A stretch of DNA of 24,446 nucleotides, taken from assembly GCA_045613065.1 (NCBI GenBank), contig JAZLAH010000058.1, forward strand, positions 1 through 24,446, given 5' to 3'. Positions 22,116-24,446 of the stretch are shown piece after piece. The notes beneath the pieces are model-generated. The model was not told where the DNA came from. It searched no databases and saw nothing but the letters and a program-made list of their open reading frames with translations. Position 1 is the first letter of the stretch, and every line of letters starts with the position of its first letter. The translations under genes and the position numbers were made by a program. Source of the stretch: Fimenecus sp045613065 (GTDB lineage Bacteria > Bacillota > Clostridia > Oscillospirales > Acutalibacteraceae).

Positions 22116-23300
22116 ATGCAAATTATAAATGCTCTTATCGAGCTTTTTAATCAATCAAACTTTGTTAACCTTCCATGGCAAAACTGGGTTATGATTCTTG
22201 TTTCTATTGTTCTATTCTATTTTGCAATAGTTAAGAAATTCGAACCATTGCTTTTGATTCCAATTGCCTTTGGTATGCTTCTTGTTAACATTTATCCGGA
22301 GATTATGGCTGACCCAACAAATATGTCGTTCGTTGGCGATAACAATCCATTCCTTGACCCTGATGCACATTGGTATGATACAGGTGTACTTAGACTTATA
22401 TATGCTGGTGTAAAATCAAGTATTTTCCCATGTCTTATTTTTATGGGTGTTGGTGCAATGACAGACTTCGGTCCTCTTCTTGCTAACCCATCAAGCCTTT
22501 TACTTGGTGCAGCTGCACAGTTAGGTATTTATGTTGCTTTTATCGTTGCTATGCTCACAGGTGAATTTACACCTGAAGAAGCTGCTTCAATTGCTATTAT
22601 CGGTGGTGCTGACGGTCCTACAGCTATCTTCCTTACAGGAAAACTTGCTCCTCACCTTTTAGGTTCTATTGCGGTTGCAGCTTATTCATATATGGCTTTA
22701 ATTCCACTTATTCAGCCACCGATTATGAAATTGCTTACAACTAAAAAAGAACGTGAAATTAAAATGAATCAGCTCAGAACAGTTAGTAAAGCTGAAAAGA
22801 TAATTTTCCCAATCGTTGTTACAATTATCTGTGTTCTCATTCTTCCATCTGTTGCGCCTCTTCTTGGTTTCCTTATGCTTGGTAACCTTTTCAAAGAAAG
22901 TGGTCTTACAGACAGACTTTCAGACACAGCGCAGAATTCACTTTGTAACATAGTTACAATTCTTCTTGGTACAACAGTTGGTGCAACTGCAGAGGGTTCT
23001 GCGTTCCTTAACAAGAAAACATTACTTGTTATTGGCATTGGCTTACTTGCATTTGCATTCTCAACAGCTGGCGGCGTTCTTTTCGCTAAACTTATGAATA
23101 TCGCAACAAGAGGTAAGGTAAACCCTCTTATCGGCTCTGCAGGTGTTTCTGCTGTTCCTATGGCAGCTCGAGTTTCACAGGTTGAGGGTCGAAAGTACAA
23201 CCCATCTAACTTCCTTTTAATGCATGCAATGGGTCCTAACGTTGCAGGGGTTATCGGTTCTGCTGTTGCAGCAGGGTTCTTACTTTCACAATTTGGTTAA
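22116..23300 (+). CDS. oadB: Na+-translocating decarboxylase beta subunit
   Basis: Integral membrane subunit that decarboxylates carboxybiotin and uses the energy to export Na+. The 394-residue product has about nine to ten membrane segments and the diagnostic IGGADGPTAIFLTGKLAP (162-179), whose Asp166 is the essential Na+/proton-handling residue, plus the C-terminal HAMGPNVAGVIGSAVAAGF motif with its conserved Asn. GGTGG lies about 8 nt upstream. It is the last gene of the operon and ends just before a bidirectional terminator. The same subunit serves oxaloacetate, glutaconyl- and methylmalonyl-CoA decarboxylases; the upstream oadA defines the substrate here. Confidence 0.95.
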   Translation: MQIINALIELFNQSNFVNLPWQNWVMILVSIVLFYFAIVKKFEPLLLIPIAFGMLLVNIYPEIMADPTNMSFVGDNNPFLDPDAHWYDTGVLRLIYAGVKSSIFPCLIFMGVGAMTDFGPLLANPSSLLLGAAAQLGIYVAFIVAMLTGEFTPEEAASIAIIGGADGPTAIFLTGKLAPHLLGSIAVAAYSYMALIPLIQPPIMKLLTTKKEREIKMNQLRTVSKAEKIIFPIVVTIICVLILPSVAPLLGFLMLGNLFKESGLTDRLSDTAQNSLCNIVTILLGTTVGATAEGSAFLNKKTLLVIGIGLLAFAFSTAGGVLFAKLMNIATRGKVNPLIGSAGVSAVPMAARVSQVEGRKYNPSNFLLMHAMGPNVAGVIGSAVAAGFLLSQFG

Positions 23301-23322
23301 TTTCAAACACAAACACATATAC

Positions 23323-23357
23323 AAATGCCGTAGTCAAATTATTGACTACGGCATTTT
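23323..23357. terminator. Bidirectional rho-independent terminator
   Basis: A 15-bp perfect hairpin (arms 23323-23337 and 23342-23356, loop ATTA) between the convergent oadB and sfsA genes. It overlaps the sfsA stop codon; A- and T-ended arms serve both strands. Confidence 0.88.
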
Positions 23358-24030
23358 ATAATTTTATGAGAATTGGTTTTCTGATTGTAATTGAATCAGA
23401 CGTTACTGCACAGTCAAAGGCTAATGGTATTACTCCATTTTCTTTGGCTTTTTTTAATTCTTGAGCAAATTCAGGATGAGTTTTAGAATTAGGTTCAAAG
23501 TATTTAACATCAGACATTTGAACGACAAATAAAACATAGGCTCTGTTGCCCTCTTTAACGGCTTTTTGCAACTCCTTAAGGTGTTTTACACCTCGTTCAG
23601 TTGGAGCGTCAGGAAAGCTGACTACACCATCATTTTCAAGCGTTACACCTTTGACCTCTACAAATATTTTATCTTTTTCTGTTTCAATAAAAATATCAAA
23701 TCGAGAATTACCATATTTATATTCCGGTTTAACGTAAACAATATTATCAAACAATTCAGGAATAATTTCAAGGGCAACTGAATTCACAACCTGACTATCC
23801 ATATTGATAAGTCTGTCTCCTTTTTGGACAGCAATTAAATCATATTTAGTTTTACGATTGGGATTATCTGACTTTTGCAGATAAACAGTTGCGCCCTTAA
23901 TTAACAGTTCTTTACATCTTCCTGTATTCTTAACATGACAAATTTCAACTTGATTATTAATTGAAACATTTGCAATAAATCTATTAGGACGGTCAATAAA
24001 TTCACCTTTAACAATATTATTATACTTCAT
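23356..24030 (-). CDS. sfsA: SfsA family protein (sugar fermentation stimulation protein)
   Basis: Member of the SfsA family, first found as a regulator of maltose metabolism in E. coli and predicted to be a PD-(D/E)xK-type nuclease that binds DNA or RNA. The 224 residues contain an N-terminal OB-like domain (RPNRFIANVSINN, then HVKNTGRCKELL) and the nuclease-like core SRFDIFIE, FVEVKGVTLE and the hallmark FPDAPTERGVKHLKEL. Length is normal. The start is set by family alignment (MKYNNIVKGEFIDRPNRF); only a weak AGTGA stands upstream, and the ATG lies 10 nt after the T-run of the preceding terminator. Function in this organism is unknown. Confidence 0.92.
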   Translation of the reverse strand: MKYNNIVKGEFIDRPNRFIANVSINNQVEICHVKNTGRCKELLIKGATVYLQKSDNPNRKTKYDLIAVQKGDRLINMDSQVVNSVALEIIPELFDNIVYVKPEYKYGNSRFDIFIETEKDKIFVEVKGVTLENDGVVSFPDAPTERGVKHLKELQKAVKEGNRAYVLFVVQMSDVKYFEPNSKTHPEFAQELKKAKENGVIPLAFDCAVTSDSITIRKPILIKL

Positions 24031-24040
24031 AATTCACTAT

Positions 24041-24072
24041 AAAAAATAACGGCGATAGATTCCTACCGCCGT
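24041..24072 (-). terminator. Rho-independent terminator of the sugar symporter gene
   Basis: Minus-strand hairpin ACGGCGGTAG/CTATCGCCGT (arms 24072-24063 and 24058-24049, one mismatch) followed by TATTTTTT, 17 nt after the symporter stop codon. Confidence 0.85.
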
Positions 24073-24089
24073 CCAAATATTTAATTTGA

Positions 24090-24446
24090 TTATTTTGCCT
24101 TTTCTTTTCTTGCTTCGATTTCCTTAACCATTTCAGCCTGCTTCTTTTCTGTAATTGTATAGAAGAGCATTGGGATGATTGTACCAACCATACTAAGAGC
24201 ACCTGCAAGAATAAGAACATTCCAGAGTGTCTGTTCGCCTTCTGGAGTGATAGCAGGAGTAGCTTCAGGGTTAATACCTGCCCAGCTGAATGCCATAACG
24301 CCAACAAAAGCACCAACAGCCATACCAACTTTATTGATAAGAGTCTGCATTGCGAAGCAGATACCTTCACCACGTTCGCCTGTTTTCCATTCAAGATAGT
24401 CAACAGTATCACCAATCATAGCGTAAGTGATAATATTGTTAACACC
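24090..24446 (-). CDS. GPH-family sugar:cation symporter (MFS), C-terminal 118 residues
   Basis: C-terminal end of a transporter of the glycoside-pentoside-hexuronide:cation symporter family (MelB/XynP-like), a branch of the major facilitator superfamily that imports sugars with Na+ or H+. The frame is open to the window edge. Visible family marks: GDTVDYLEWKTGERGEGICFA, the typical loop before membrane segment 11 (related to the YxEWKTGxRxEG signature), then two hydrophobic segments and a basic, charged C-terminal tail (KKQAEMVKEIEARKEKAK). The first three quarters lie beyond 24446, so substrate cannot be inferred. A terminator follows its stop codon. Confidence 0.88.
   Translation of the reverse strand, partial: GVNNIITYAMIGDTVDYLEWKTGERGEGICFAMQTLINKVGMAVGAFVGVMAFSWAGINPEATPAITPEGEQTLWNVLILAGALSMVGTIIPMLFYTITEKKQAEMVKEIEARKEKAK

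Noticed and set aside
22769..23200. 143-residue minus-strand open frame inside oadB
   Set aside because: Antisense to a well-supported membrane protein gene and without family features or a ribosome binding site.
1..24446. tRNA or rRNA genes
   Set aside because: No T-arm GTTCGANTC-type sequence with a matching cloverleaf and no rRNA motifs were noticed on either strand.

Overview
This window comes from a low-GC, endospore-forming member of the Clostridia, most likely an anaerobic gut Ruminococcaceae/Oscillospirales-type bacterium. That placement is inferred from three sporulation regulators (spoIIID, spoIIR, bofA), strong AGGAGG-type ribosome binding sites, a Na+-pumping oxaloacetate decarboxylase operon, oxygen-sensitive 2-hydroxyacyl-CoA dehydratase-type enzymes and a secreted dockerin protein. 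No phage, insertion sequence, CRISPR array or tRNA was found.

Layout. 1-1560 (-): 5' part of an unusual isoleucyl-tRNA synthetase gene. 1667-1915 (-): spoIIID. 2023-2481 (+): a low-molecular-weight phosphotyrosine phosphatase, ending in a bidirectional terminator. 2518-6515 (-): a tight three-gene operon, glycerophosphodiesterase > GH20 beta-hexosaminidase > Na+/phosphate transporter, consistent with recycling of envelope phosphodiesters and amino sugars. 6588-7196 (-): spoIIR. 7248-7698 (-): a probable 6S RNA whose 3' strand is repeated in two further 112-bp tandem units before a terminator. 7722-9035 (-): DUF1292 protein, an unrecognised propeller-like protein and a small Cys-rich protein. 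9146-9409 (+): bofA.

9587-15411 (+) is the most interesting part. A TRIC-type channel gene is followed by a tightly packed cluster: CooC-type nickel-insertion ATPase, two 2-hydroxyacyl-CoA dehydratase-family subunits, their ATP-dependent activase, a 51-residue membrane protein, and a stand-alone protein that aligns with the middle of acetyl-CoA synthase (ACS/CdhC). The last keeps three cysteines where the A-cluster begins but lacks the nickel-binding part. No CoA-transferase, acyl-CoA dehydrogenase or CO dehydrogenase is present, so this is neither a classical amino-acid fermentation operon nor Wood-Ljungdahl. I infer an uncharacterised metallo-redox system driven by ATP.

15458-18586 (-): a 1042-residue secreted protein with lipase, BspA-type leucine-rich repeats and dockerin, behind a perfect consensus promoter. 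18759-19477 (+): two half-size TauE/SafE transporter genes. 19657-23300 (+): the oxaloacetate decarboxylase operon (alpha, gamma-like with a triplicated C-terminal module, biotin carrier, beta) behind a strong promoter. 23356-24030 (-): sfsA. 24090-24446 (-): C-terminal end of a GPH/MFS sugar symporter, cut by the window edge.
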